Below, in pieces: positions 46,953-55,860 of a DNA stretch of 64,000 bases; the first letter of the stretch is position 1, and the number at the start of each line of letters is the position of its first letter. The position numbers and the translations under genes were made by a program. This DNA comes from Natronobacterium haloterrestre (GTDB lineage: Archaea > Halobacteriota > Halobacteria > Halobacteriales > Natrialbaceae): the NCBI RefSeq assembly GCF_900112205.1, contig NZ_FOKW01000004.1:310001-374000 (forward strand). Direction: 5' to 3'. The notes under the pieces were generated by a model. The model was not told the origin of the DNA and ran no database searches. It saw only the letters and a list, made by a program, of their open reading frames with translations.

Positions 46953-48104
46953 TCAGGGAGCCTGTCCGTAGATCAAGTTCCGCTGGATCTCGTTTGCCCC
47001 CTCGTAGATGACGGGGATTCGGGCGTCCCGGTACGCCCGGGCGATCCGTCGTTCGTCGAGGATCGAGCGGCCGCCGTGGAACTGCATCCCCTGCTCGGTG
47101 ACGTCGACGGCCGTCTCGGTCGCCTTCGTCTTCGCCATCGCGGCCCAGTAGCCGGCGTTCTCGCCGCTCTGGACCTTCTCGCAGGCCCGCCAGGTCAGCG
47201 CCCGCGCGCTCTCGAACTCGAGGAGCATGTCCGCCAGCCCGTGCTGGACCGACTGGAACTCGCTGATCGTCCGGCCGAACTCCTCGCGGTCGTGGGTGAA
47301 CGCCCAGGCCTCCTCGAGGGCGGCCGCGGCGATGCCGAGACCGTGGCCGGCGACGATCACCCGGCCGTGGTTGAAGAACTCCGCGAGCATCCAGAAGCCC
47401 GCCCCCTCGGTGCCGATCAGGTTCTCCTCGGGGATGCGACAGTCGTCGAACTCGATGTGGGCCTGTTTGGAGGCGCGCATCGCCATCTTCTCGGGGATGT
47501 GTTCAGCCTCGTAGCCCTCGACGTCGGTGGGGACGATGAACATCGAGTGGTTGCCGTACCGATTCTCCTCGTTATCGCCGGTGCGGGCGTAGAGGGTGAT
47601 CCAGTCGGCCTCGACGCCGTTGCCGATCCAGTACTTCTCCCCGTCGATGACCCACTCGTCGCCGTCTCTCTCGGCCGTCGTTTCCATCCCCGCGAGGTCG
47701 CTGCCCGTCTCGGGTTCCGAGACGGCCAGTCCGGAGAGTTGCTCGCCCTCCGCGACGGGCCTGATGTACTCCTCGCACTGTTCGTCGGAGCCGTACTCGT
47801 AGGTGATCTCGCAGCCGAAACTCGCCAGCTGGAGGGTGAGCGCGATCCCCGCGTCGGCCCGGTAGAACTCCTCGGTGACCGCGAGCAACTGCGGGAGATC
47901 GAGCCCCCGGCCGCCCCACTCCTCGGGGATGTCCTGGGCGACGAGGCCGGCCTCCTGCCCGGCCTCGAGGATCTCGTGAGGGTACTCGCCCGACTGGAAG
48001 TACTCCTGTGCGTTCGGTTCGATGTGTTCGCGGGCGAACTCCGCGGCTTCCTCCTTGATCTCGCGGGCGTGCTCCGGGACGATGCTGTCGTCGAGCGGTT
48101 CCAT
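46953..48104 (-). CDS. Acyl-CoA dehydrogenase
   Basis: 383 residues. FAD-linked acyl-CoA dehydrogenase: LAVSEPETGSDLAGM, WVIDGEKYWIGNG, and YRDARIPVIYEGANEIQRNLIYG at the end, with the glutamate of YEGANE as the usual base. It differs clearly from the other two acyl-CoA dehydrogenases in this window. The gene is alone upstream of a sensor kinase, same strand. Chain-length preference cannot be read. Confidence 0.94.
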   Translation of the reverse strand: MEPLDDSIVPEHAREIKEEAAEFAREHIEPNAQEYFQSGEYPHEILEAGQEAGLVAQDIPEEWGGRGLDLPQLLAVTEEFYRADAGIALTLQLASFGCEITYEYGSDEQCEEYIRPVAEGEQLSGLAVSEPETGSDLAGMETTAERDGDEWVIDGEKYWIGNGVEADWITLYARTGDNEENRYGNHSMFIVPTDVEGYEAEHIPEKMAMRASKQAHIEFDDCRIPEENLIGTEGAGFWMLAEFFNHGRVIVAGHGLGIAAAALEEAWAFTHDREEFGRTISEFQSVQHGLADMLLEFESARALTWRACEKVQSGENAGYWAAMAKTKATETAVDVTEQGMQFHGGRSILDERRIARAYRDARIPVIYEGANEIQRNLIYGQAP

Positions 48105-48195
48105 ACGTCCTCGACCACGGCCGGCGGAATATAGCCGCGGCCTCCATTGGATGGGATCAGTGGCGGGGGCTTGGGGTTCGAGGGAGCGACCGCCG

Positions 48196-48630
48196 TTACC
48201 GCAGCGCCCGCACCAGTTCCTCCTCGTCGGCGGAGGCGTCGATCTGCCGATCCAGTCGGCTGGCGTCCCAGGCGACGTCGGTGAGCAGGTGGACGTACAG
48301 GACGGCGGCGGTCAGCACCGCGAGCGGGACGCTGGCGAGCGCGAGCAGCGCGACCAGCAGGCCGATCAGGAGGAGGTGGCTCAGGAGCCGCGAGAGCACG
48401 CCGACGTCGCCACGGTCGAAGATTCGACTCTGGTCCGCGACCGCCGCGGCGGGATTGGACAGACAGAACCGCACGGCGTCCCAGCTACCCGTTTTGAGAC
48501 GAGCAATGAGGAAGTGGTCGAGGTCGATCAGGACGCCGATTGCGGTGCCGTAGACGACGAGCGCACCTGTCGGAACGGCGTAGCCGAACGGCGACACCGG
48601 CGGCAACGCGGTTACGATCGCCAGGGACAC
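48196..48630 (-). CDS. DUF457-like membrane protein with metal-binding motif
   Basis: 144 residues from the GTG at 48630. Hydrophobic helices surround GVLIDLDHFLIARLKTG, LLSHLLLIGLLVALLALASV and LYVHLLTDVAWD, the His/Asp pattern of YdjM-type proteins. The frame stays open upstream and there encodes YSKHHAVVSLV, which contains the early histidine pair expected in this family. The only codons before it are GGA, CCG and ATC after a stop. So the true protein probably starts with an unusual codon or has lost its ATG. A relative lies at 31.6 kb. Confidence 0.65.
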   Translation of the reverse strand: MSLAIVTALPPVSPFGYAVPTGALVVYGTAIGVLIDLDHFLIARLKTGSWDAVRFCLSNPAAAVADQSRIFDRGDVGVLSRLLSHLLLIGLLVALLALASVPLAVLTAAVLYVHLLTDVAWDASRLDRQIDASADEEELVRALR

Positions 48631-48753
48631 GACCAGGGAGACGACGGCGTGATGTTTCGAGTAGATCGGTCCTCACCCGGCCGGGTAGACGACGGCGAGT
48701 CACTAAACGGTCCCGCCCGCTCGCGGATTTTGTCCTCCCTACGGTGGCTCGTC

Positions 48754-49131
48754 TCAGCCGGCGAACCCGGAGAGTAACCACTCGTCGTCGTCGCTCTCTT
48801 CGTCCCCGATGCTCGGCGCGCTCACGAGCACGAACGCGCTCTCTGCGTCCCCGTTGCGGATCTGGCGCGTCGACTCCGGCGGGATCCAGAGGGCGTCGCC
48901 GGTCTCCATCTCGACCGGTTCGTCGTCGACGACGACCGTCGCCCGGCCTTCGATGAGCACGTACACCTCCTCGTGGTCGTTGTCCGTGTGGTCGTGGGGT
49001 TTGCTGTTCCAGCCCGGGTCACAGCGAGCGACGGTGACCCCGACCTGTTCGGTCTCGAGCGGGTCCGACAGGAAGTGCATCGCGCTCGAGACCTGGTCGA
49101 CGTCCTCGTAGTTGACCTTCCGGTAGCTCAT
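48754..49131 (-). CDS. Cupin domain protein
   Basis: 125 residues from the ATG at 49131. A single cupin barrel: the first motif is PGWNSKPHDHTDNDHEEVYVLIEG with the metal-ligand histidines and glutamate, and the second is VEMETGDALWIPPESTRQIRNG. It would bind a metal and act as an isomerase, dioxygenase or small-molecule sensor. The function cannot be fixed from sequence. An upstream GTGTCG tract precedes the gene. Confidence 0.87.
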   Translation of the reverse strand: MSYRKVNYEDVDQVSSAMHFLSDPLETEQVGVTVARCDPGWNSKPHDHTDNDHEEVYVLIEGRATVVVDDEPVEMETGDALWIPPESTRQIRNGDAESAFVLVSAPSIGDEESDDDEWLLSGFAG

Positions 49132-49184
49132 GTCGTCCGCTTCGAGGGGAGGACGGTAAAATTGCGCGCACAGCGGCACGTATT

Positions 49185-49210
49185 GTCGGTGTCGGTGTCG
49201 GTGTCGGTGT
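49185..49210. repeat. GTCGGT tandem hexamer tract
   Basis: GTCGGT is repeated four times head to tail. It lies 55 bases upstream of the cupin start. Simple repeats of this kind also encode acidic-residue runs in coding regions of the window, but no coding frame is evident here. Confidence 0.6.
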
Positions 49211-49315
49211 TGCGGTCGGAGTCGACCGGACGGATCGGACGGTCCGTTGTAGTTCGTCACCAGTAATCGTCGTCCCGTCGGAGCGATCACCGCTAAAACG
49301 CTACAACGCTCCGTA

Positions 49316-49744
49316 TCAGTGATCCTGTGCGATCGGATCGAAGTCGTCGACCGGGATCACGGAATAGTCGACCGTCAACGCGTCCTGGGTCGCCCGGATC
49401 TTCCCGACGAACGTCGAGATATCCTCGAGTTCGCCCTCCAGGACGAACAGTTCCATACAGTAGTGGTCGCCGACGTGGCTGTGGAAGTTCGAGGCCACCA
49501 GGTCCTCGTGTTCGTGTCGCAGGTGCATCATCCGCTCCTCGACGCTCGTGGTCTCGTAGTCGAACAGGACGGTGACGATCCCCATGAGTTCGCGGTCCTC
49601 GAGTCGGGTGTCCTCGAACTCGCCGAGCAGGTTCCGGGAGGCCTCCCGGACGACTTCGCTGCGGCCGGTGTAGCCGTGTTCTTCGGCGAACTGGTCCAGC
49701 CGTTCGAGGAGTTCGTCCGGCATCGAGACGCTTACGACAGCCAT
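49316..49744 (-). CDS. nikR: NikR-type nickel-responsive regulator
   Basis: 142 residues from the ATG at 49744. An N-terminal ribbon-helix-helix DNA-binding domain ([20 protein letters not shown]) is followed by a ferredoxin-like ligand domain. His77, His88, His90 and Cys96 align, offset by one, with the nickel ligands His76, His87, His89 and Cys95 of E. coli NikR. It would repress nickel uptake when nickel is bound. No nickel transporter or nickel enzyme is adjacent: the cupin is on one side, and the other side is divergent from a creatininase-family gene. Confidence 0.9.
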   Translation of the reverse strand: MAVVSVSMPDELLERLDQFAEEHGYTGRSEVVREASRNLLGEFEDTRLEDRELMGIVTVLFDYETTSVEERMMHLRHEHEDLVASNFHSHVGDHYCMELFVLEGELEDISTFVGKIRATQDALTVDYSVIPVDDFDPIAQDH

Positions 49745-49863
49745 ATAATAACTCGACGGCAGTCGACTATTAAGGTTTACTATCAGGGAGCGGACGACGG
49801 CTGCGGGCCTCGAGCGAACGCCCCGTCGCACAACGTTTTGTGGCTTCGCCGGGAGATGAGGGT

Positions 49864-50655
49864 ATGTACCTGCCACACCGGACCTGGCCCGAACTCGCGG
49901 AGCGGATCGACGAGGAGTCGCTAGCGGTCGTCCCGCTGGGCTCGACCGAACAGCACGGCCCCCATCTCCCGGAGGGAACCGACTACCTGATCGCCGAGGC
50001 GCTCGCGCGGGAGGCAGCCGATCGCACCGGCTTCCTCTGTACGCCGCCGCTCCCGATCGGAGTGAGCTCCCACCACCGCCAGTTCCACGGGACGATGTGG
50101 GTCGAGCCGCCGGTCTTCCGGGACTTCGTCGAGAGCTTCTCGCGGAACCTCACGTACCACGGGATCGACCGGATCGTCTACGTCAACGCCCACGGCGGCA
50201 ACGTCTCCCACCTGCGGGAGGTCGGCCGCCGGCTCCACGAGGACGGGACCGCCTACGCCATCGAGTGGATGTGGGACGAGTCGATCCCCGACCTGATCGA
50301 GGAGGTCTTCGAGACCCCCGGCCCCCACGGCGGCCCCAAGGAAACCGCGATGATCATGCACATCGCCGAGGAACTGGTCCGGAAGGACCGCCTCGAGGAC
50401 GCCCGCGACGGCGGGGCGACGTTCGACTACGACGCCGAGCACGTCCACGGCGCGACGACGTTCTACGACGCAGTCGAGAACAGCCCGAACGGCGTCTTCG
50501 GCGACCAGACCGACGCGACCCCCGAAATCGGCGCGGAGCTGTTCGAGGCCGCGACCGACCAGCTCGTCGCGCTGCTCGAGTGGCTCGACGACCGACCGCT
50601 CGAGGAGTTGCTGCCGGAGCCCCACGTCGAACCGCGGCCGACCGACGGTTCGTGA
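49864..50655 (+). CDS. Creatininase-family amidohydrolase
   Basis: 263 residues from the ATG at 49864. The family pattern is clear: [18 protein letters not shown] with metal ligands Glu and His, [14 protein letters not shown], and [19 protein letters not shown]. It would bind two metals and hydrolyse a cyclic amide; archaeal relatives include the FAPy deformylase ArfB, involved in riboflavin and F420 synthesis, so creatinine is not the likely substrate. It is followed by a Lrp-type regulator and is divergent from nikR. Confidence 0.87.
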   Translation: MYLPHRTWPELAERIDEESLAVVPLGSTEQHGPHLPEGTDYLIAEALAREAADRTGFLCTPPLPIGVSSHHRQFHGTMWVEPPVFRDFVESFSRNLTYHGIDRIVYVNAHGGNVSHLREVGRRLHEDGTAYAIEWMWDESIPDLIEEVFETPGPHGGPKETAMIMHIAEELVRKDRLEDARDGGATFDYDAEHVHGATTFYDAVENSPNGVFGDQTDATPEIGAELFEAATDQLVALLEWLDDRPLEELLPEPHVEPRPTDGS

Positions 50656-50745
50656 CCGAGAGAGGACGGACCGCGGGCCGGCGGCCGTTTCGCCGGATGC
50701 GGGACAACCGAACCTCTTTTGAATTGGGTCCGAAAGGGCCGCCTG

Positions 50746-51222
50746 ATGAGTTCCTTCGAACTCGACGACGTGGATCGCGGGATCCTCCACTTGCTCCAGG
50801 AGGACGCCCGCGACAACTCCCCGGCGACGATCGCCGAGGAGGTCGGGGTGGCACCGAACACGGTCCGGAACCGGATCGAGCGCCTGGAGGAACACGGCGT
50901 AATCGAGGGGTATCACCCACAGATCGACTACGAACGGGCGGGCTACCAGTTGCGCGTTATTTTCGTCTGTACCGTCCCGATCTCGGAGCGCCGGACGTTC
51001 GCGGACGAGGCGTTCGACATCGACGGGGTCGTTCGGGTCGTCGAAGTTCTCTCGGGTCGGGAGAACCTGGCCGTCGAGGCCGTCGCGGAGGACAGCGACG
51101 GGGTGACCGCTATCGCCAGCGACCTCGAGGACCTGGGCTGCGAGATCGCGGACGAGTGGTTCGTCAAAAACGAGCGCGTGCAACCGTTCGACCACTTCGG
51201 GATCGACGTGACGGACGAGTGA
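50746..51222 (+). CDS. Lrp/AsnC family transcriptional regulator
   Basis: 158 residues from the ATG at 50746. An N-terminal HTH (DDVDRGILHLLQEDARDNSPATIAEEVGVAPNTVRNRIERL) and a C-terminal alpha/beta domain with GVVRVVEVLSGRENLAVEAV. The ligand-binding glycine motif of typical Lrp is modified. It probably regulates amino acid or nitrogen-related genes; the target is unknown. It follows the creatininase-family gene by 90 bases on the same strand and may be cotranscribed. Confidence 0.87.
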   Translation: MSSFELDDVDRGILHLLQEDARDNSPATIAEEVGVAPNTVRNRIERLEEHGVIEGYHPQIDYERAGYQLRVIFVCTVPISERRTFADEAFDIDGVVRVVEVLSGRENLAVEAVAEDSDGVTAIASDLEDLGCEIADEWFVKNERVQPFDHFGIDVTDE

Positions 51223-51300
51223 TCGACGCCTCTCGATCGACCGTCGTTCCGTCGAAGACGTTGCGGATATCTTCAACGGCCCTGCCTGCGGATTCGCTCA

Positions 51301-51357
51301 ATATATACCAACAGGATGCAGTATACCATGCATATTTGGTACAAAAGTTATTTATTA
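51301..51357 (+). promoter_or_regulatory. AT-rich promoter with TACCA half-sites
   Basis: ATATACCA (51303-51310), GTATACCA (51321-51328) and the inverted TTTGGTAC (51335-51342) form a cluster. TTATTTATTACG (51348-51359) follows as a TATA box. The predicted transcription start is near 51380, a few bases from an ATG at 51383. Confidence 0.45.
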
Positions 51358-51382
51358 CGCATGCGGATGGTGAAACGTATCG

Positions 51383-51613
51383 ATGGGACGACGCATGCAG
51401 TACGGCGACGGGAGCACCGGTAGACCGATGGGGGAAGGGCCGGCCGCAGTCTCCGCAGGTTCCCGCGACGGAAGGGGATCGAGTCGCTACCGCGGGGAGA
51501 CCTGCCGCCGGCCGACAACGGCCGACCACGTCGCGGGGTCCATACCGGACGACCGCGGCATCGACGTCATCGGGGCCATCGATCGTTGCCGCACGTCTCG
51601 CTCGAGTCACTGA
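51383..51613 (+). CDS. Small ORF in frame with the downstream response regulator
   Basis: 76 codons beginning at the ATG a few bases after the predicted transcription start. The TGA at 51611-51613 is followed directly by the response regulator's ATG, in the same frame. The translation is Gly-, Arg- and Ser-rich with no recognisable domain and no hydrophobic core, so it may be an untranslated leader. If translated, it would sit exactly upstream of the regulator with the stop as the only separation. Weak support for a real gene. Confidence 0.3.
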   Translation: MGRRMQYGDGSTGRPMGEGPAAVSAGSRDGRGSSRYRGETCRRPTTADHVAGSIPDDRGIDVIGAIDRCRTSRSSH

Positions 51614-52063
51614 ATGTCCGCGGATACTCAGGGCGACGTCCTCCTGGTCGAAGACGATCCGGGCGACGCTACCCTCGTGGAGGAGGCGTTCGCAGCGACC
51701 GAGGGAGACACCCGTCTCCGGGTCGCCGACGACGGCTACGAGGCGCTCCACTACCTGAAACGGGCCGGAAACGCCGACCCGGATGCGCTCCCGGATCTCG
51801 CGCTCGTGGATCTGCAGCTCCCGGGGAAGGACGGCTGCGAACTGCTCGAGGCGATCAGAGCGGATCCACAGCTCCGGTGTCTCCCCGTGATCATGCTCAC
51901 CGGCTCGGACGACGCGGACGACGTCCGCCGCTGTTACGAGGCGTCGGCGAACGCGTACCTCACGAAGCCGACGGATCTCGACGGGTTCGTGGCAATCGCG
52001 GAGTTGATCGAGCGGTTCTGGTTCGACCACGTTCAGTTGCCGCCGGTCACGCAGTCCCCGTAA
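51614..52063 (+). CDS. Single-domain response regulator
   Basis: 149 residues. Only a receiver domain: VLLVEDDPGDATLVEEAF with acidic residues Asp14 and Asp15, phosphoacceptor Asp66 in LALVDLQLPGKDG, and the lysine in YLTKPTDLDGF. This type resembles the Rcp1/CheY-like group that pairs with multi-PAS and phytochrome-like kinases. A multi-PAS kinase gene starts 192 bases downstream, the likely partner. The TAA stop (52061-52063) shares its last base with repeat element copy C. Confidence 0.92.
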   Translation: MSADTQGDVLLVEDDPGDATLVEEAFAATEGDTRLRVADDGYEALHYLKRAGNADPDALPDLALVDLQLPGKDGCELLEAIRADPQLRCLPVIMLTGSDDADDVRRCYEASANAYLTKPTDLDGFVAIAELIERFWFDHVQLPPVTQSP

Positions 52064-52144
52064 TACGGATTACTGTAACGATGTACCGGCACAACCGCGA
52101 CCCGGGCGGCGGTTGCGCCGGAACTGACTTACAGTAAACCGTAT
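52063..52144. repeat. 82-bp palindromic repeat element, copy C
   Basis: It begins ATACGGATTACTGTAA on the last base of the response regulator's stop codon and ends TTACAGTAAACCGTAT; the two arms pair at 15 of 16 positions. Inner arms are CCGGCACAACCGC and GCGGTTGCGCCGG. A long stem of about 30 bp can form. Closely matches copy A at 9355. Confidence 0.82.
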
Positions 52145-52254
52145 AAGGCCCCGCGAGCGTCGGCGCGCGACGAGAGGACAGCCGACGACGGCAAGCGGGA
52201 TTTTCTCCCGTAACGAGCGGTGAACTTATCCGGCCAAGCGTCTTGGAACCGGCA

Positions 52255-55200
52255 ATGAGCGATCGTGGCAACTCGAGCGAGCGACGGGTCCGGGTCGTCG
52301 GCGGGGAACCCCCATCCTGCCGGCAGTTCCGGACCCTCGTCGAGACCGTCGACGGCGGCGTCTTCCAGTTCGACGGCGACGGTCGCATCGTCGCGATCGA
52401 CGACGATCTCGCCGAGTTGGTCGGACTCGATCCCGAAGCGAACGAGCAGGCGAAGCGAAACGGAAGCCGCGACCGATTGCTGGGCAATTCCGTCGCCGAC
52501 CTGGCGGCGGACTCAGACCGCGAGCTTCTCGAGGCGGCACTGGCGGAGAAAGAGGGAGACGCGGACGGCGACGGCGACGGCGACGACGAGGACGGCATAA
52601 CCGAACTCGAGATCACGATTCGGACCCGTCGCGACGACCCGATCCCGTGTACCCTCCGGCTGAACGACGGCCGGGAACCCCGATCGGACGGCGGCGCCGG
52701 CGAGACCGACGAGAGCCGCGGGTTCGGCATCGTCCGGCCGATGGTCCGAGACGACGACGCCGAGGCCGGGCCGACGGCATCCGCGGCGATCGATCCGATC
52801 ATGGAGGCCCTCGAGACGGCGAACGTCGGCGCGTTCGTTCTCGACTCCGATTTCGACGTCGCCTGGCTCAACGAGGCGACGGAGCGGTACTTCGGCATCG
52901 AGCGGGGCGACGTCGTCGGGCGGAGCAAACGGGACCTCGTCGAGGGAGTGATCCGCGAACGCATCGCCGACGAGGACGCCGGGGAGTTCGTCGACACCGT
53001 TCTCGCGACGTACGACGACAACAGCAGCGTCGAACGCTTCGAATGCCGGGTGACCGGCGGGAGCGACGACGGGGTGCGCTGGCTCGAGCACCGGAGCAAA
53101 CCGATCGAGAGCGGCCCCTACGAGGGTGGCCGGGTGGAACTCTACTACGACGTGACCGAGCAGCGCCGGCGCGCGTTGCAGTTGCGCCGGCTGAACGAGG
53201 CCGTCCGCGACTGGCTCGAGTGTGACACCTGGGACGAGGTCGCCGAACGGGCGTGTCGAAGCCTGCAGGACGTCCTCGGCCTCGAGATCAACGGCGTCTA
53301 CCGGTACGACGAGGAGGGGGAGACGCTTCGACCGACCGCCAAGTCCGACCGCGCCGAGGAACTGTTCGACGACCTGCCCGCGTTCGACGCGGGCGATGGG
53401 GTCGCCTGGCGGGTCTTCGAAACCGGCGAACTCGAGCTTTACGAGGACGTCCGGGCCGCCCCGGACGTCTTCAACCCGGAGACGCCGATCCGCAGCGAGA
53501 TCGTCCTCCCGATCGGAGACCACGGGGTGGTCATCGTCGGCTCCGAGCGTGCCGGCGCGTTCGGCGACGAGGAAGTCTCGCTTTCGAAGGTCGTCGCCTC
53601 GAGCCTCGAGGTGATCTTCGATCGACTCGGACACGAACGACGGCTGCAACGCGAGCAGGCCCAGACCGAGGAACTCCTGCGGACGGCACCGGTCGGGATC
53701 GCCGTCGAGGACGCCGACGGCGGGACGGTCCTCGCGAACCGCTACGCGACGGACTCGCTCGGCCTGCCGGCGGGAATGAGCTTCGAGGAGATAGCGACCG
53801 GGGACCGGGAGGTCTACGACGCCGAGGGCGATCCCCTCGAGGCGGCGGACGCACCGTCGGCTCGTGCCAGACGGTCCGGGGAACCGGTCGTCGGGGACGA
53901 ACTCGTTCTGGAGGACGAGACGGGACGTCAGCGGTGGTTCTCCGTCAACGCGGCACCGGTCATCGACCCCGACGGCGCCGTCGAACGCGTCGTCATCGCC
54001 GCGGAGGAGGTCACCGAGCGCAAGCAACGTGAGCGCCGACTCGAGCGCCGGAAGAGCGAACTCGAGACCCAACTGAGCGAGATTCTGGGTCGCGTCTCGG
54101 ACGCGTTCGTCGCCGTCGACAGCGACTGGCGGTTCACCCACGCCAACGAGCGGGCGGCCGAGATTCTCGGCCGCTCCGGGCAACCGGACGGCCTCCTCGG
54201 CGAGACCCTGTGGGAGCTGTACCCCGGGAAGACGGATCCCGTTCGGCGTCGGTTCCGCGACGCCATGCGGACCCAGCGGCCGGTCAGTTTCGAGCGGTAC
54301 GTCGACGCGCTCGACTCGTGGCTCGAGTTCAACGTCTACCCCTCCGAGACCGGACTCTCGGTGTACTTCCGGAACGTCACCGAGCGCAAGGAACGGGAAC
54401 GGGAACTCAGGCGATACGAGACGATCGTCGAGACCGTCGAGGACGGCATCTACGTGCTCGGTGGCGACGAGCGGTTCACCACTGTCAACGAGGCCTATAC
54501 GGAGATCACCGGCTACGACCGCGAGGAACTGGTCGGCGCCCACGCCTCGCTGATCGTCAACGAGTCGGTCATGGAACATGCCAGGGAGGTAGCCGACGAC
54601 GACGACGCGTCGACGATCGAGACCGAAATCGAGAGCGCGTCCGGCGACCCCGTCCCGGTCGAAGCGACGGTCACGAGCCTGCGCCGGATCGACGGCGAAC
54701 GCGAGCGGATCGGCGTCGTCCGCGACGTCACCGAGCGCAAGGAACGCGAGCGGCAACTCGAGGCCAGCGAGCAGCGGTACCGGACCCTCGTACAGAACTT
54801 CCCCGAGGGGATCGTCGCCCTCTACGACGAGGACCTGGAGTATACGGCCGCCGGGGGCGGGCTGCTCGAGGCCGTCGGCACCGACCCGGAGAACGTGACC
54901 GGACAGACGGTCGCCGAGCGGTACTCCGAGGAACTCGTCGAGGAGATCGAACCCCACTTCCGAGCCGCTCTCGAGGGGGAAGAGCGCACCTTCGAGGTCG
55001 ATTACCGCGGCCGGGAACTGTCCGCCCGGACGCTCCCGGTCCGGATCGGCGAGGAGGTCGACGCGGGCATGGTCGTCGCCCGGGACGTCACCGAACGCAA
55101 CGAGTACCAGCGCAAGCTCGAGGAGTCGAACGAGCGGCTGGAGCAGTTCGCGTACGCGGCGTCGCACGACCTGCAGGAGCCGTTGCGGATGGTCTCGAGT

Positions 55201-55812
55201 TATCTGCAGTTGCTCGAGCGGCGGTACGGCGAGCACCTGGACGAGGACGGCGAGGAGTTCCTGGCGTACGCGATCGACGGGGCCGACCGGATGAAGGCGA
55301 TGATCGACGGCCTGCTGGAGTACTCGCGGGTCGAGACCCGCGGAGAGCCGCTCGAGCCGATCGACCTCGAGGACGTCCTCGAGGACGTTCGGGACGACCT
55401 GACGGTGCAACTCGCCGAGTCGGACGCGGAGGTCGAAGTGGGGTCGCTCCCGCGCGTGCGCGGCGACGGCGATCAACTTCGGCAGGTGTTCCAGAACCTG
55501 CTGTCCAACGCCGTCGAGTACAGCGGCGACGAACCGCCGCGGATCGAGGTCACCGCGGCGGAAAACCCCGGCGAGGGGACCTGGACCGTCGCGGTCAGCG
55601 ACGAGGGGGTCGGGATCGATCCCGATGACCAGGAGCGGATCTTCGAGGTGTTCCAGCGGCTCGAGGGTGCCGGGCGGGGGTCCGGCACCGGGATCGGACT
55701 GGCGCTGTGCAAGCGGATCGTCGAGCGCCACGGCGGCGAGATCGCCGTCGAGTCGGAACCCGGAGAGGGAACGACGTTCTACGTGACGCTCCCGGCGGCC
55801 GACGAGGTTTGA
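52255..55812 (+). CDS. Large multi-PAS sensor histidine kinase
   Basis: 1185 residues. Domains in order: a PAS (about 20-70), a second PAS (about 180-300), a GAF (about 315-460), a PAS (LLRTAPVGIAVEDADG), a PAS (RVSDAFVAVDSDWRFTHAN), a PAS (TVEDGIYVLGGDERF), a last PAS (LVQNFPEGIVALYDED), then HisKA with the phosphoacceptor in YAASHDLQEPLRMVSSYLQ and an ATPase domain (NLLSNAVEYSGD, GTGIGLALCKRIVERHGG). No membrane helix, so probably cytoplasmic. The DLQEPLR motif is shared with phytochrome-type kinases. The signal is unknown. Confidence 0.93.
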   Translation: MSDRGNSSERRVRVVGGEPPSCRQFRTLVETVDGGVFQFDGDGRIVAIDDDLAELVGLDPEANEQAKRNGSRDRLLGNSVADLAADSDRELLEAALAEKEGDADGDGDGDDEDGITELEITIRTRRDDPIPCTLRLNDGREPRSDGGAGETDESRGFGIVRPMVRDDDAEAGPTASAAIDPIMEALETANVGAFVLDSDFDVAWLNEATERYFGIERGDVVGRSKRDLVEGVIRERIADEDAGEFVDTVLATYDDNSSVERFECRVTGGSDDGVRWLEHRSKPIESGPYEGGRVELYYDVTEQRRRALQLRRLNEAVRDWLECDTWDEVAERACRSLQDVLGLEINGVYRYDEEGETLRPTAKSDRAEELFDDLPAFDAGDGVAWRVFETGELELYEDVRAAPDVFNPETPIRSEIVLPIGDHGVVIVGSERAGAFGDEEVSLSKVVASSLEVIFDRLGHERRLQREQAQTEELLRTAPVGIAVEDADGGTVLANRYATDSLGLPAGMSFEEIATGDREVYDAEGDPLEAADAPSARARRSGEPVVGDELVLEDETGRQRWFSVNAAPVIDPDGAVERVVIAAEEVTERKQRERRLERRKSELETQLSEILGRVSDAFVAVDSDWRFTHANERAAEILGRSGQPDGLLGETLWELYPGKTDPVRRRFRDAMRTQRPVSFERYVDALDSWLEFNVYPSETGLSVYFRNVTERKERERELRRYETIVETVEDGIYVLGGDERFTTVNEAYTEITGYDREELVGAHASLIVNESVMEHAREVADDDDASTIETEIESASGDPVPVEATVTSLRRIDGERERIGVVRDVTERKERERQLEASEQRYRTLVQNFPEGIVALYDEDLEYTAAGGGLLEAVGTDPENVTGQTVAERYSEELVEEIEPHFRAALEGEERTFEVDYRGRELSARTLPVRIGEEVDAGMVVARDVTERNEYQRKLEESNERLEQFAYAASHDLQEPLRMVSSYLQLLERRYGEHLDEDGEEFLAYAIDGADRMKAMIDGLLEYSRVETRGEPLEPIDLEDVLEDVRDDLTVQLAESDAEVEVGSLPRVRGDGDQLRQVFQNLLSNAVEYSGDEPPRIEVTAAENPGEGTWTVAVSDEGVGIDPDDQERIFEVFQRLEGAGRGSGTGIGLALCKRIVERHGGEIAVESEPGEGTTFYVTLPAADEV

Positions 55813-55860
55813 TCCGACCAACAACTATATATCCGATCGCCTACACCTGCCGGCAAGGCG

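Noticed and set aside
52513-55824. 1103-residue frame antisense to the large kinase
   Set aside because: It shadows the PAS and kinase domains; no promoter or domain was found.
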